Assembly (NCBI GenBank): GCA_036971475.1
Contig: JBAIZL010000003.1
Span: 103,878,233-103,942,232 of the forward strand
Direction: 5' to 3'
Origin: Prosapia bicincta
Taxonomy: Eukaryota > Arthropoda > Insecta > Hemiptera > Cercopidae
Length of the DNA: 64,000 bases
Under the pieces are notes generated by a model. It searched no databases and was not told the origin of the DNA. It was given only the letters and a program-made list of their open reading frames with translations. Below are positions 33,673-45,835 of this stretch, piece by piece (the first letter of the stretch is position 1; each line of letters opens with the position of its first letter). The translations under genes were made by a program, and so were the position numbers.

Positions 33673-33850
33673 AAAAACAAGAATACTTTTAATGAATATA
33701 TTTATTCAAAGCTTTTCGCCGATAAAATAGTACCAGCATCTTCAAGAAAATAATTATCTAATAAAATTTATTAGATTTTATTAGATAATTATTTTCCTGA
33801 AGATACTGGTACTATTTTATCGGCGAAAAGCTTTGAATAAATATGTTCAT
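33673..33850. repeat. Foldback with two opposed hammerhead-like motifs
   Basis: Arms 33673-33765 and 33770-33858 are inverted copies, containing TTTATTCAAAGCTTTTCGCC and TTAGATAATTATTTT. The right arm (+) carries the core CTGAAGA at 33797-33803, T, a short stem II (CTG/CGG), GAAA at 33825-33828, stem III AAGCTT and stem I TTC/GAA. The left arm (-) has the intact stem II GCTG/CGGC but TTGAAGA in place of CTGAAGA. Each copy has lost one element; together they imply a canonical ancestor. Confidence 0.6.
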
Positions 33851-33889
33851 TAAAACTTGATTCTCTTGCTGATTATTTTTGATAAACCT

Positions 33890-33970
33890 TATTTTGGACT
33901 AGATAGTAGACTGACACTTATTTTGGTAATAATCCTGCCTGTTTGCATAAAGTAGACACATTGAAGAAAA
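33890..33970 (-). repeat. Degenerate PLE family B tail
   Basis: TTTTGGACTAGATAG.AGACTGACA...TTTTGGTAATAATCC matches the conserved family B tail block; highly diverged. Confidence 0.45.
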
Positions 33971-34254
33971 GAAACACAAATATGTGTCATTACCAATCTG
34001 AAAATAACAAAGAACTAGTATCTGTAACAGATATATAGGTTTCAAAACATATCACAGGCTCTAGTTTAACTTAGCACAGTTAAATACATTTCATAGATGT
34101 AGTGCATAAATAATATATTAAATACTTACTGTAAAAAAAGTTTGTCAGAATGAAGGTTATCAGAGTTTAGGATTTGATTTGGTATATCTTTAGTGTTGAA
34201 ATTCCCATCTTCATAGAGTTACAACCTAGAGCAAGTGCTTTAATTTCTCAAAAA

Positions 34255-34345
34255 TAACTATAATGCTCCTCCCACATTACAACCCCATAGAATTGCGATG
34301 GGAATTGTCATACAATAGTCACCTTCATTGTACTATTGGGAACTT
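34255..34345 (+). pseudogene. Tc1/IS630-type transposase scrap
   Basis: On + reads IMLLPHYNPIELRWELSY, matching the LPPYHC.LNPIELIWA motif around the last catalytic residue of IS630/Tc1-type transposases. Only this patch is recognisable. Confidence 0.5.
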
Positions 34346-34789
34346 TTTAGGCTCAATTCCATTGACCATCACTTAATAAGCAGTAAAGATTGAATTATAA
34401 ACTATATCTGTAAAGTCTATTCACCTATGAAAAGTTGGACTATGTTGTATAATGTGTTTTAGAAATATAGACATCTAAATTCATATAAGGTGTATAGGCA
34501 TCTATGTAAAGTTGAATTACATTCTGAGGCGTTTTTAAAATTATATACAGATATGTTTTTACAAGAATATTTTCTAGAATGCTGGCTGCAATAAAAGTTC
34601 ACAACTTCATTTGAGAAAAAAGATTACAACAAAATTTTCAAGACAGTTTTCATTACAGCTACCAGAATAACTCTCTTTGAGCAAACAAGAACACCTAAAT
34701 TATCATAAGTAATTATTTTAAAAAAACATTGCGAAACAGTTTAACTGATGAAGCATTACCTGCTACTCAATTAGGCCTACTTATGATTT

Positions 34790-35365
34790 AATCAGTAAAA
34801 TAAAGATGATTACAAGAACCCACCTAACTTGCAACTATTTGCTTGAATTTGTAAATCTTATGGGGGATTGTGTAGAGTTCTATGCTATTGGTTGCAACAT
34901 GGAAAGTACAATTGGGTTTCTAACACTTTCTTCTTTTAATGTATCCAACATCCGTACAGGGTTCTTCAACCATTCAATGTTGAACCTCCCATTAGTCTAT
35001 TTTTGCAAGACTGTATGATGGGCAGGTTTTACCAGCAGTAGTCTCGCAGGTAGTCATGCTCTGTGGCTAAGTGGAAACAGGCCACAGCTTTACTTCTTTC
35101 CAGATATCTTGGAATTGGCCCCATGATAGCAAGAATCTCACTCTTTGCCTATGTTCAAGATCTTCAGAGTTCTTTTTGTGACTAGTATTTTGTCAGATTC
35201 TTAGCTTAACTTAGTGTGAGTGGACATCAGGTTGTGTTGACTACTCCTTATTTGGCCTTAATGTCAGCTCTTATTGCTAGGAATTCCTATGTAGAGCTGA
35301 GTACCCACTGTGGGGTTACTATCCACCCAACTAGATTGAGTTCTGCCAGTTTAGTGCTGAATTGG
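34790..35365 (-). pseudogene. Degenerate LINE RNase H / C-terminal region
   Basis: Frames on - with many stops: an RNase H-like start near 35350, then CFHLATEHDYLRDY..NLPIIQSCKNRLMGGSTLNG, read as a decayed FRL.TGHDYL..HL.....SP.CPLC....MGGEHL segment, as better seen at 17535-17890. Attribution is by pattern only. Confidence 0.45.
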
Positions 35366-38280
35366 ATAGTTTGGTGAAAAAAAATTATTTTATTAAAATT
35401 TGTTTAATGTAAGAATTTATCAAAATTAAGTTGGCTGTTACTGATAAAAATTGGTGTAATTAAATAAGTTGACCTGCTGTGTAACTGGGCTAGGAATCTG
35501 ATTGACAGGCAATATGCATTTCATGCTTTTTTATATGAATTATGCTCATTTGCTGATCCCTTGTCTCCTGTGTTCTTTCTTACTAGGCTTCTGGAATGGT
35601 TTTACAATGTAGATGTCACAGGGTCAATAAACTTCCAACAAAATACATCTACACTCAAATGGAGTGTGTGTTAACTTGCAAACACTTTCCCTATCAGGTC
35701 AATTTTAATTTTTAACTAAAAGGCTTATTTTCATTACAAAAATTATTTTTCACTCCTAGTAGACTGATAGAGGTTTTCATTATTCTCATATAACTAAAGA
35801 AGAAATTGATGTTGAATAAAAGAGTATTCCAGTTAATAATTTTTTTAATATTTAGTACAGAAAAAAACTTTTTTGTTAAAAAGATTATTTTCATATTTTA
35901 AACCTGTTTGTCTCTTCTTACCTTGAAAACAAAATGTAGTCTTGACACATAAAATCAAGATTTTTTTTCAGTTTTGGGACAAAAATTATTCACCAGAAAA
36001 AAATAATTTGAAACAAATATTAAAAATAACTTTACACCAACTAGTAAGTTTTTTAAAAATATATAAATTATTTTTAGATGATAAGTAACAGTATCAGTTA
36101 GGTCTGTATATTAAAGAATGTTCAAAACTTCATGTATATAAAAAATATAAACACATCAAATACTAAAAATTTTAATAAATTATTTATATAATATATAAAA
36201 TTATAACTTTTATTTAACAGAATCAATAACTCCACAAAAATATTGTGATAATGAAATTTCGTAAATTAAACAACCTTTTATATTAGCATAGAAACTTACT
36301 TTAGCAGAAAAACAATTTTCAATAGAACCAATTTATTGGTGCACTATGCGTATATTGTTGTTTACTTGACATTCTGTTATAAATTTTCACTTCTGTACAT
36401 AAATTCCCTAGTTGAAAATTTAACTCACAAAAAAGGCAAGTCCAAAATGACATACCCAAGAAGACTAAAACTAATAGACCAAATAATTCTCACAGTCTCC
36501 CCTAGCTTATATGTTTCTTCTGTGGCTTCATATCTGCTAAATTTCTACCAAACCTATTCTTATCTAATGTGTTAATCTTGAGATAGATCTGTGAATATTT
36601 TTCCCTTAAAAACGAATTTTGAAAACAACATTCTTACTGCACACTTTTATAACATGCTAAATATAAACATACTCCAATTCGCATTTCTTCTATCCAAAAA
36701 GTGAAATAATTTTTTTTTTACAAAGCTCAGAAATATGCTAACTTTTGTTGTTATTTCTTTACAATTTAACATATGTTCACTAATCGTTGTTGGACAAGAC
36801 AATCATAATTTTATGTGTCACATAGAACATTCCTATAGCTAGTAAATTTTTTTTAGCTGGCTTCGCCATTGCTTTTTATAGAATGTTTATTTTTGTATAG
36901 ACTTTTGTATAGTGTCTGTGCTCAAGGATAACATTTCTAGAACATCTAGGTAGGATTCTTAATTTTACTATTTAGTCTCCATTTCATTGTGAAAACTATG
37001 ATACATTATATATACACATATGTTATTAACTTTTTAAGATATATGTTGTGCAAGACCCAAATGAAGTCTATTACTGTAGGATTGCAGCATTATCAGTTGT
37101 AGGGTTAGATATATTAAAAGTGCAATAAAATTATCTGACATTTAATTGGTATAACCAGCATCAGTTTCATACTCAGATTGTAATTCTTCACCAATTATAA
37201 ATAAGAGAGGGTCGAAGACCATGAACTATTAAGAATCCCATTTTTAGAGTCTCCTTAGTCATCAATATCTAAAACTTGTAGACTTGTATTAGCTGTTGAT
37301 AAATGAAGAGGCTCTTGAAAACAGCAACAATTTTGAAATGACAAAAAGGTTCGAGGATAATAGAATTAATACTGTTTTATTGCATTCCATATATCACTTA
37401 CTTATAACTTGAGAATTTTACTCATGTTTTTTTAGCAATCTCTCTTTCAAAAGTGTGGTTGTTATTTCATCTCGTAGAGTAAGCTTGAACAATATTTGTC
37501 TTTCACAGTAAATTAATATCAGTGTTTATAGAAATGTTAAGTGTTTTAGAAAAATTAAAAGAATGGGAAGTAAATATTTACAGTTTTTATATTAAGTTGA
37601 GATATATTTTAACTTATATATATTATTTAATGGGGCATTGGGTAATTGAACTAATTTGTGATATGTAAACAAATCCATGTTCAGCATCCATCGATATTGT
37701 AGCAATAAAGAAAATAGTTATTATTAATATGTTACATGTTAACTGTACATTCACTAAAAATATGCTGTTTTTGGCGTTTATATTTTATTACCCATGTTCA
37801 GAAACATTTTATTCATAAAAAAAGGTGTTTTAATTAATGCCTTAGTGAATGTTAACAAGGGTCGAGGCCAAGTGCAGTTTAATATATAACATTTAGTTAA
37901 AACTGTAAATTTATTATTTTTTTTTACATATTGAGAAAAAGTTAAGATAGAACTATAATTCTTAATGATAGCACATAGTAGAACAATTTGAATATTATAT
38001 TTTTACAAGATTAATTATAAACATAACCTGTGTTAGGTCACTGCATTGTTCTGTAAAATAAATTATAAAAAATATTTAGTAATTTTTTATGTAGTTTAAA
38101 TTTGTATCAAGGAACAAAGTAATAAAAAAAAAGAAAATGGCTGAAATTTATTTGTCATATTTCTGCCTTGTAAGAAATTAAACTATTGTTTTAGAATAAA
38201 GGTTTAGTGTTTTTGTTACCTTAAACTCTATACACCTCTTTCTGCTGCAAATTCACTTCAGTTTTTTTTATAGAGAACAT
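35366..38280. other. AT-rich intergenic stretch
   Basis: Nearly 3 kb with no recognised coding, RNA or repeat structure; small open frames at 35712 and 36336 have no support. Confidence 0.4.
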
Positions 38281-39110
38281 ACAGTGTGAAGCGACTGGCG
38301 CTAGCTAAAATTTAGCGAGGTTCGAGAAAGTTCCGAAATAATCAAATAGAAAAGTTCTGTAATATGAAGTGGCGGCCAAATGCGTCTTACTTTAATCTCT
38401 AAGCACGCAATTACGAAAGTTTAAAAGCAATAGTTCCGTACAAACACATTTAATAACATAGGATAATTCGCACTGAGTTTAAACACATAAATAAATAATA
38501 AGTAATTAAGCTTAGGCAGCACTTACCCTCGTGAAGAAAGAATGGGTAAAATGGAAGCGTACGTAGATTCTCGTAGTGATAGAAATCCTGGGTACCCAGT
38601 TCGTAGGCTGCAGATCCAGGCGAAGTGTAAACTAAAACTTAAATGGGTAAATAAATTGGCTGCATTTAAATTGCATAAAGTCATTTACATAAACTATGGC
38701 GCGTAACGGAACAAAGAGTCTTACGAACCGGCGACCGTAACTTAAAGTCAATAATAGGAAATAACGCATATAAAACACGAATAGTTCTTGAAACTTGTAC
38801 GAGGTTTACGGTCAAAACCGGCACTTTACACGCGTGGTGAAACTTTGCGAACAAGCTCTTCATTAAGGCTTGTAACAGCACGAAGGCTCCAAGACGACAG
38901 ACTAGAGTAGCCACGGAAATACTAGATAAGGGAGGGGGGTCAGAGATGCCACCAAGAAAATCAATACTTGGTCAATATATCGATTAGTGGGTCAGAAATC
39001 ACGTGACCATTACTGTCCAGGCACAGCTGAGCGATTTAATAAATAGATCAAAGTAGCACATTCAAACTTCGAGCGCTGACTCGAACACAGTGCATTCGAC
39101 AATAATAATA
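38281..39110 (-). promoter_or_regulatory. CpG-rich block, possible promoter and first exon on the - strand
   Basis: Dense CpG (ACGCATATAAAACACGAATA, GTACGAGGTTTACGGTC, CGAACCGGCGACCGTAAC) contrasts with the CpG-poor rest of the window. Around 38520-38535 the - strand reads CTTCACGAGG|GTAAGTG, a good splice donor, so 38527 to about 38940 could be a noncoding first exon transcribed to the left. The open frame 38681-38914 has no recognised domain. A CpG-rich transposon or LTR is the main alternative. Confidence 0.35.
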
Positions 39111-39707
39111 ATATACTTAAGTATGAGCTAGCAAGGCACTGTCATTAACACTGTTTTTTTATAAATCATGATAGTTCGTTTGAAAAACTTTTTAAGTATT
39201 AAGTACTTAGGACAAGCATGTATTGATTGGAACATTTTCAATAAGATTTAGTGATCAGTCAACAGTTTATAAGTACAGTACTTAAATAATTGTTTTCCTG
39301 ATGTGCAAGGACACTTACAAATGTGACCAGGTTGTTGATAATGTTTTCTAAATAGCACTCTTTAAAAGGAATTATACAAATCAGTTTTCTTTTACTATCT
39401 ATGTTTATTTTTATTTTAGATATTTTTTAAATTGTAATTTGTCCAAACCTAAATCGGTAGAGTTAAACATTAGTGAAATGTTCTAATTAAATTTTGTAAA
39501 ATTTTTATGTATGATGAACAGTTAATAATGGTGACACAATTTTTGCACAATTTTGATAAAAATTGTGTTTAATCTAGATTATATACTGTATTTATTGTAG
39601 TTTTTATTAGAATTATGCATACTATAATCCAAATTTAAAATTGCTATTTTTTCAGTTCTATATAAACAATCAATTTTTTCCCTTGTATAATGTACATATA
39701 GATAATT

Positions 39708-40209
39708 ATTTGAGTAACTAAATGAAAACTATTAACTTACTTGCTAACTCGTTTTGAAACAGTCACTTCATCGACGAAGCTAACCCGGTACTGGCAGAAA
39801 TCGTTTAAGGTTGCAAGCATATGATTTATGGGTGTGTACGGGGTATGTTTTATGTATTATAAAAGGGTGTTAGATTCAAAGTGTTTGTGTGTGTGTTTAT
39901 TTAAGATATGTTGTTTTAGTGTTGTATGATATTTGTATATTTCAAATTTCTCTGCAATGGATAGTTTTTTTTTACTATAGTGTAGTACATATAGATTTTT
40001 GTGTGTTCTATAGCTACAACGTATCTCAAACAACCACATACATTTTGAATCTAACACCTTTTCTCGTTACATTGTGCACAACCCACCTATCCCACACCCA
40101 TAAATCATAATCTTGCAACATTGAGCGATCACCAGTAGTAGGCTTCATCAATGAAACAACTTTCGAAATGAGTCAGTAAGTTTTATACTTTTCACTTAGT
40201 TACTCAAAT
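39708..40209. repeat. Foldback (family D), diverged copy
   Basis: Left arm starts ATTTGAGTAACTAAATGAAA, right arm ends TTTTCACTTAGTTACTCAAAT. Inner blocks CATTTATGGGTGTG/CACACCCATAAATCAT and AGATTCAAAGTGT/ACATTTTGAATCT are also inverted. Related to 30464-30951 by the TTACTTGCTRAC...ACGAAGCTAACCC block. Each arm has a hairpin-GAAA motif reminiscent of a decayed hammerhead. Confidence 0.65.
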
Positions 40210-40284
40210 GCTTACGATGACCTATTCAACAAATTCAAGGTGATTACAACAAGCAAGTTTAATATAGATTTTTTATTGATAGGA

Positions 40285-40330
40285 GAGACAAAAACTTACC
40301 TTGGTAGTATCCAGCCTGTAATTAAAAAAA
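40285..40330 (-). repeat. Degenerate PLE family B tail
   Basis: GAGAGACAAAAACTTACCTTGGTAGTATCCAGCCTGTAAT aligns with the GAGACTGACAGACTTACCTTGGTAAGAGTCC block in pieces. Short and diverged. Confidence 0.4.
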
Positions 40331-40360
40331 ATATACACATACTCTAAAACACAAAAATAA

Positions 40361-40610
40361 TAAATTACTACCTTTGGTATCACTTGGCAGAAATCACTAC
40401 TTACTGATATTTTTGTACTAGGTCAGTGCATTGTTCAATCCTGTGAGTCACAGATAAGACCATGCATTGAACAATGGACTGACCTAGTGCGAAACACGTC
40501 TGCGGATAAATATCAGTAAGTAGTTGGTTTTTTGCAAAGTGATACCAAAAGTACTAATTTTTATAAAAACACTTCAAGATGTACAACAAAAAACTACAAA
40601 AATAATGATT
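40361..40610. repeat. Foldback of repeat family C
   Basis: Left arm 40361-40433 (ACTACCTTTGGTATCACTTG, CTACTTACTGATATTT, TACTAGGTCAGTGCATTGTT) and right arm 40462-40563 are inverted copies around a short spacer with GTGAGTCACAG. Related to 5435-5580 and 46620-46880. Confidence 0.7.
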
Positions 40611-42941
40611 TCAAACACACAGAAGTCCTTTGCTAATCAGAGAGAGAAACTGAAGTGTCACAAATGTGTAGATATCCGAATGTCATAGGTGCAAGTGTGT
40701 ATAGTTTACTTAAGTGTATTGTTTGTGTAAACTTATAGAAATTATAACCTAAACATTTGAAAGTTATACAAAACAGGTGCTCCATTGGTACAAAATATTG
40801 CTAACTCTTTTCAGAAGATGTTTATTTTTCCTAGAAGCTTCACAATTGTTAATGCATTATGTTTATTGAATATTTTTTTATCATAGAATTAAAATATTTC
40901 ATTGACATTTGGAAAGCTAAATAATTTAAAGGAATAAAAAAAACTTTATTTTTATGTTGTCTCCTTAAACATATCAAAAATATACAAAATAAATATACCT
41001 GTTTTTGTTTTGTACAAAAAGATAAAATAATGATGTAATATCTACTTTTCATTATAAAGTGCATGAGGATGTTCTCAATATCAATACTCTGTCGTTAATT
41101 TGCCATGTTGGTGTCCTCAGATAATACTACAGATTGTGGTTAAATGCACAGTAAATATCTTTCATTTTCTCATCTGAATAAATTTTTGTTAATACAAAAA
41201 CACATACAAAATCTCACGCTTGACCAAAAATCCCAAAGTGAAGATATATTATTCTCATTAAATAGAAATCATGTTTTGGGCAGAGGGTATTTCTAAAAAG
41301 TATGAAAAACCAAGAAAATATTCTATTTATTTTAGGAATTTAGAAACACCTGTCTGGACATAAATCATAAAATATTAGGTGTTTGAACAAGCATGCAGGT
41401 GGTTAGTAAACATATCAACATTCTGACAATTTTTGCATATCATGGAGAAAATGTATTATATAAATTTTTCTATATTTTTAAAGACAAACTGGTAAATTAT
41501 TTAGGGTCTAATGTGAATAGAAAATACAAGTACTCTACAAAAGAATGACAAAACTATATTTTTTCTAATTGAAAAATATTACAAAACTATAAATAAAATA
41601 TGACCTTATTTCAAAACACTAGATATTACAAAATTGATTACACATATTTATATTACTAAAAAAATGGTATTTAAATGCACAATAATGATGTATAATTATT
41701 TTGATATATACAATTTAAAAATAAAATTTGTAGTTAATAAAAGTAGAATATATAACAATCCCTGAAAAAATATTTTTAACCTCAACCTATAAGCATTACC
41801 TAATGGACGGCATTGGTTAGACCTCACATTCTGAGACATCATGATCCTAAAACTTTTTTTCTATTAAATAAAAAATCAATATAATCATTACCTGGTATAT
41901 GAGGATGATATGTGGCTGGCATTTATTTTAAATAGATATTTCAAACAAAAAAGTAACATATCCCTTTGGTATTGATGTAAGAACATTAACTACACTACTG
42001 ACCGCTATAAACTGATAAAATTCATTGAAAACTACTAAAATATAAAATATTTTATACAATTTAACTAAGGCGTGTTTAAGCATTTTAGCTTTCTAGTTCT
42101 ACTTTTATCAACCGGTCTTCAGGTCCTTACTAATATATAAAATATCCAAAATATTGCACAAGCCAGCAAATCCTTTTCCTATAGATGCCATAATAATAAG
42201 AAAACACAGATTAATTTATACATATGCCTTTACATAGTGATGAGGTGAATTAGTAAAATACTAAAATAACTGCAGGAAACAACTGTGCTGAATAAAATAT
42301 TTTTCTTTGGTATATGATGGTAACTTGTCAACTGCTTCCAAATTTAAGAGGTGAGTATCCTTGTTTGTTTACATTATCTGAAATTAACATCATTTATTAG
42401 TAAAGAAACATCAATTTGTTGTCTATATTCATATACTACAAGTTAAAATATTTACACAATAACATTTTTCTTGGGATTTTCAAGAAGTAAGAGGATCTTG
42501 CCGGCTTAAACCATTAGGAAATTTTAAAAAAATACTTCATAATAATTATTTCTCTTTCTTTAATTTTTTTTATCTTGACAAGGGTTGGTTAAAATATCAA
42601 AAGCTCAGCCATCTTTAAAAAATAGTTAGACAAAGGAGGAAAGGGTATGATATATTCAAGTTGAAACATTTATACTAACAGAAATTGCTTATTTTAAAAA
42701 GTTGAGAAAATCACAATCTCATTTTTAAATAATAAGTAATGAGTATAGTACTTTTTGGCATAACATTTTATAACTTAGGTCATACAAGGTAATCATAACA
42801 TTGATAAGAAGTATAAAAATATTTTAAAAGTATTTAATAGACCAATTTTCTGCTAGATGGCATAAGTAGGAGACAGTTGCTACTTTGTTGTAGCTTATAC
42901 TGAGTGTCCCAGGAAGAAATGGAGAAACTTTCAGTGCTTGT
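40611..42941. other. AT-rich intergenic stretch
   Basis: Nothing recognised; no exon of the - strand gene could be supported here. Confidence 0.4.
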
Positions 42942-44400
42942 TTCTTAAGTATTAATAATAAAAGAGGATCATATAAAAATAGGCTAGAAGCCCTTTATTA
43001 ATAACATGCAACTGGCAAAAAATTGGCCTGTATTTCTGTCCACTACTATGAAACCATACTAAAATTTGTAGGGGGTTAATTGAGATGTAAATTTTAGTGG
43101 ATTTGATGTAAAATGAACTGACAAATTAGAGGATAATAATAAAAGAGGTCCATATAAACATAGGCTAGAAGCCCTCTATTAATAAGATACAACTTTGAAA
43201 ACAATTGGCCTGTATTTCTGTCCACTACCATGAAACCAAACTTAAATTTGTAGGGGGTTAATTGAGATGTAAATTTTAGTGGATTTGATGTAAAATGAAC
43301 TGACAAATTAGAGGATAATAATAAAAGAGGTCCATATAAACATAGGCTAGAAGCCCTCTATTAATAAGATACAACTTTGAAAACAATTGGCCTGTATTTC
43401 TGTCCACTACCATGAAACCAAACTTAAATTTGTAGGGGGTTAATTGAGATGTAAATTTTAGTGGATTTGATGTAAAATGAACTGACAAATTAGAGGATAA
43501 TAATAAAAGAGGTCCATATAAACATAGGCTAGAAGCCCTCTATTAATAAGATACAACTTTGAAAACAATTGGCCTGTATTTCTGTCCACTACCATGAAAC
43601 CAAACTTAAATTTGTAGGGGGTTAATTGAGATGTAAATTTTAGTGGATTTGATGTAAAATGAACTGACAAATTAGAGGATAATAATAAAAGAGGTCCATA
43701 TAAACATAGGCTAGAAGCCCTCTATTAATAAGATACAACTTTGAAAACAATTGGCCTGTATTTCTGTCCACTACCATGAAACCAAACTTAAATTTGTAGG
43801 GGGTTAATTGAGATGTAAATTTTAGTGGATTTGATGTAAAATGAACTGACAAATTAGAGGATAATAATAAAAGAGGTCCATATAAACATAGGCTAGAAGC
43901 CCTCTATTAATAAGATACAACTTTGAAAACAATTGGCCTGTATTTCTGTCCACTACCATGAAACCAAACTTAAATTTGTAGGGGGTTAATTGAGATGTAA
44001 ATTTTAGTGGATTTGATGTAAAATGAACTGACAAATTAGAGGATAATAATAAAAGAGGTCCATATAAACATAGGCTAGAAGCCCTCTATTAATAAGATAC
44101 AACTTTGAAAACAATTGGCCTGTATTTCTGTCCACTACCATGAAACCATACTAAAATTTGTAGGGGGTTAATTGAGATGTAAATTTTAGTGGATTTGATG
44201 TAAAATGAACTGACAAATTAGAGGATAATAATAAAAGAGGTCCATATAAACATAGGCTAGAAGCCCTCTATTAATAAGATACAACTTTGAAAACAATTGG
44301 CCTGTATTTCTGTCCACTACCATGAAACCAAACTTAAATTTGTAGGGGGTTAATTTAGGTGTAAATTTTACTGAATTTGGTGTAAAATGAACTGTCAAAT
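42942..44400. repeat. 182-bp tandem array, eight units
   Basis: A 182-bp unit (TAATAATAAAAGAGGTCCAT ... GGCTAGAAGCCCTCTATTAA ... GTAGGGGGTTAATTGAG) is repeated with starts near 42942, 43124, 43306, 43488, 43670, 43852, 44034 and 44216. The inner copies look almost identical. The first unit and the end of the last are diverged, as expected for a minisatellite embedded in an older element. Units 1 and 7 share the variant CCATACTAAAATTTG where the others have CCAAACTTAAATTTG. The 70-residue antisense frames repeated every 182 bp cannot be one protein, because 182 is not divisible by 3. Confidence 0.95.
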
Positions 44401-44821
44401 TGAATAAAATACATTCTAGGCCCATAACTACAATAATTGTTATGCTATCTAACGAAATAAGCAAACCTTCATACAAAAAAAATGTTATATTTAGTTTTAA
44501 AGGATTTGCACAAAAACTTGCAATTCGAAAATAAATCTTGTCAAATTCTGAAGAGCATAATGTAAAATAGGCCCATAATAGACACTCACAAACCTGAAAG
44601 AATTCAATGCCCCATACTTTTTTTCATGATAAACCAGTGTAGTACATAATTCTTGTACTTGTGCATGGGCTAGATAAAGTGTCTTTATGAATGTGATGAT
44701 TTGGTTGTAACAGTAAATTAATGTTTTGGATATGACAAAACAGTATGAATGTATTGAGAACTCTAATACATTAAAAAAAATTATGTATCACTATATTTAA
44801 AGTGATTAATATATAAACAAC

Positions 44822-44942
44822 TGAGATATTCAAATACAGGAATTATTAATTAATTTATATTCAAAGCTTTTCGTTGATAAACAGTACCAACATCATCAGG
44901 AATGTTGGTACTGTTTATCAATGAAGAGCTTTGAACAAAGTT
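44822..44942. repeat. Small foldback with hammerhead arm
   Basis: TTCAAAGCTTTTCGTTGATAA..CAGTACCAACAT (44860-44892) is repeated inverted as ATGTTGGTACTGTTTATCAA..AGCTTTGAA (44903-44935). Same family as 33673-33850. The centre of the palindrome lies inside the ribozyme, so only the - strand copy is complete. Confidence 0.7.
44857..44904 (-). ncRNA. Hammerhead ribozyme motif (type I-like), - strand
   Basis: Read on -: stem I ATTC/GAAT; CTGATGA at 44899-44893; T; stem II GTTG/CAAC with an 11-nt loop (GTACTGTTTAT-type); GAA; stem III AAGCTT (two A-T pairs, GC loop); T at the cleavage position. All invariant core residues are present. Stem II is only 4 bp and stem I 4 bp. PLEs are known hosts of such minimal hammerheads. 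Confidence 0.65.
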
Positions 44943-44984
44943 TAATAAATAATTCTTATATTTGATTATTATACAAAAAAATAT

Positions 44985-45835
44985 ATATATTATATATCAC
45001 GTTGTCCATTATTTTTCTGTTGCACTGACTCTATGAAGTTATTATTATTATTAATTGTAAACAATTTTTTCCACCAAGTGCAATAATTTTACCTTGTGTG
45101 ATGAGGCACCTTTCGGTCACTTGACCATTATCGAATGACTGAATTAATTTTCTTTATTTTTCTGGTGTGGTTGTTCGGTCAGTGATGTTGGTATTTGTTG
45201 ATGTTATACATGTTTCTTTTTGAGCCGCATGTCGTCATTTGAATAGTATGTCGTCTGCACACATTGTCTGTAGGTTCATTAAATTGTACTGTATGTTTTT
45301 ATAGATGTGGTATTTTTCTAGTGAGTTTAGTTCTATTGGGTTATTATTTATTTCAAGTATGGTTAGGTAATTTTTGTAACTTGTTATTTCATGTTTATGT
45401 GATATTAGGTGTGCTGCTACATTTGATGCTTTTGTATTTTTATTTTTGAATGCTGTGTAATGTTCTTCAAATGTTATTTTAAATGATCTGTTGTTTTTCC
45501 TATGTAAAATGCATTACAGTTGTTACCTGTAATTTTAAAAAATTTCTGATAAGTTATGTTTTTCTGTATTTGTTTTGTGGTTTGTGTTATTAAGATATTT
45601 TATTATTTTGTCATTTGGTTTGTATGTTGGAGTGTAGTGTTCTTTGTTGTATATATTTGTTATTTTTTCTATTTTGTTATTGGTGTATTTATATTTTAGG
45701 TAGATTATTATTATTATTGTGTTCAGGCTGTAGTGTTTTGTTGAGGTTAAGGTTTTTTTGTAAATTTATTGTATATGTTTTTTATAAGGTGTTTGTTGTG
45801 TCCATTTTCTGTTGCTATTTTTGTACAAAAAAAAA
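44985..45835 (-). mobile_element. Penelope-like element (family A), second copy
   Basis: Reverse complement reads the same C-terminal PLE protein as 18361-19290, with more frameshifts: KIEKITNIYNKEHYTPTYKP, NDKIIKYLNNTNHKTN, then a damaged GIY-YIG segment (CNAFYIGKTT), AAHLISHKHEITSY and LEINNNPIELNSLEKY. It continues into the tail GTGACCGAAAGGTGCCTCAT ... CAGTGCAACAGAAAAATAAT, ending in AT-repeat near 44990. 5' truncated in the linker. The + strand frames at 45264 and 45615 are antisense shadows. Confidence 0.78.

Noticed and set aside
42942..44400. Array considered as CRISPR-like because of regular spacing
   Set aside because: Whole 182-bp units repeat with no unique spacers, in a eukaryotic context; it is a minisatellite.
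43094..44476. Series of 70-residue antisense open frames (and a 96-residue one) repeated every 182 bp
   Set aside because: They are the same window of a tandem repeat whose period is not a multiple of three; no start context, no domain.
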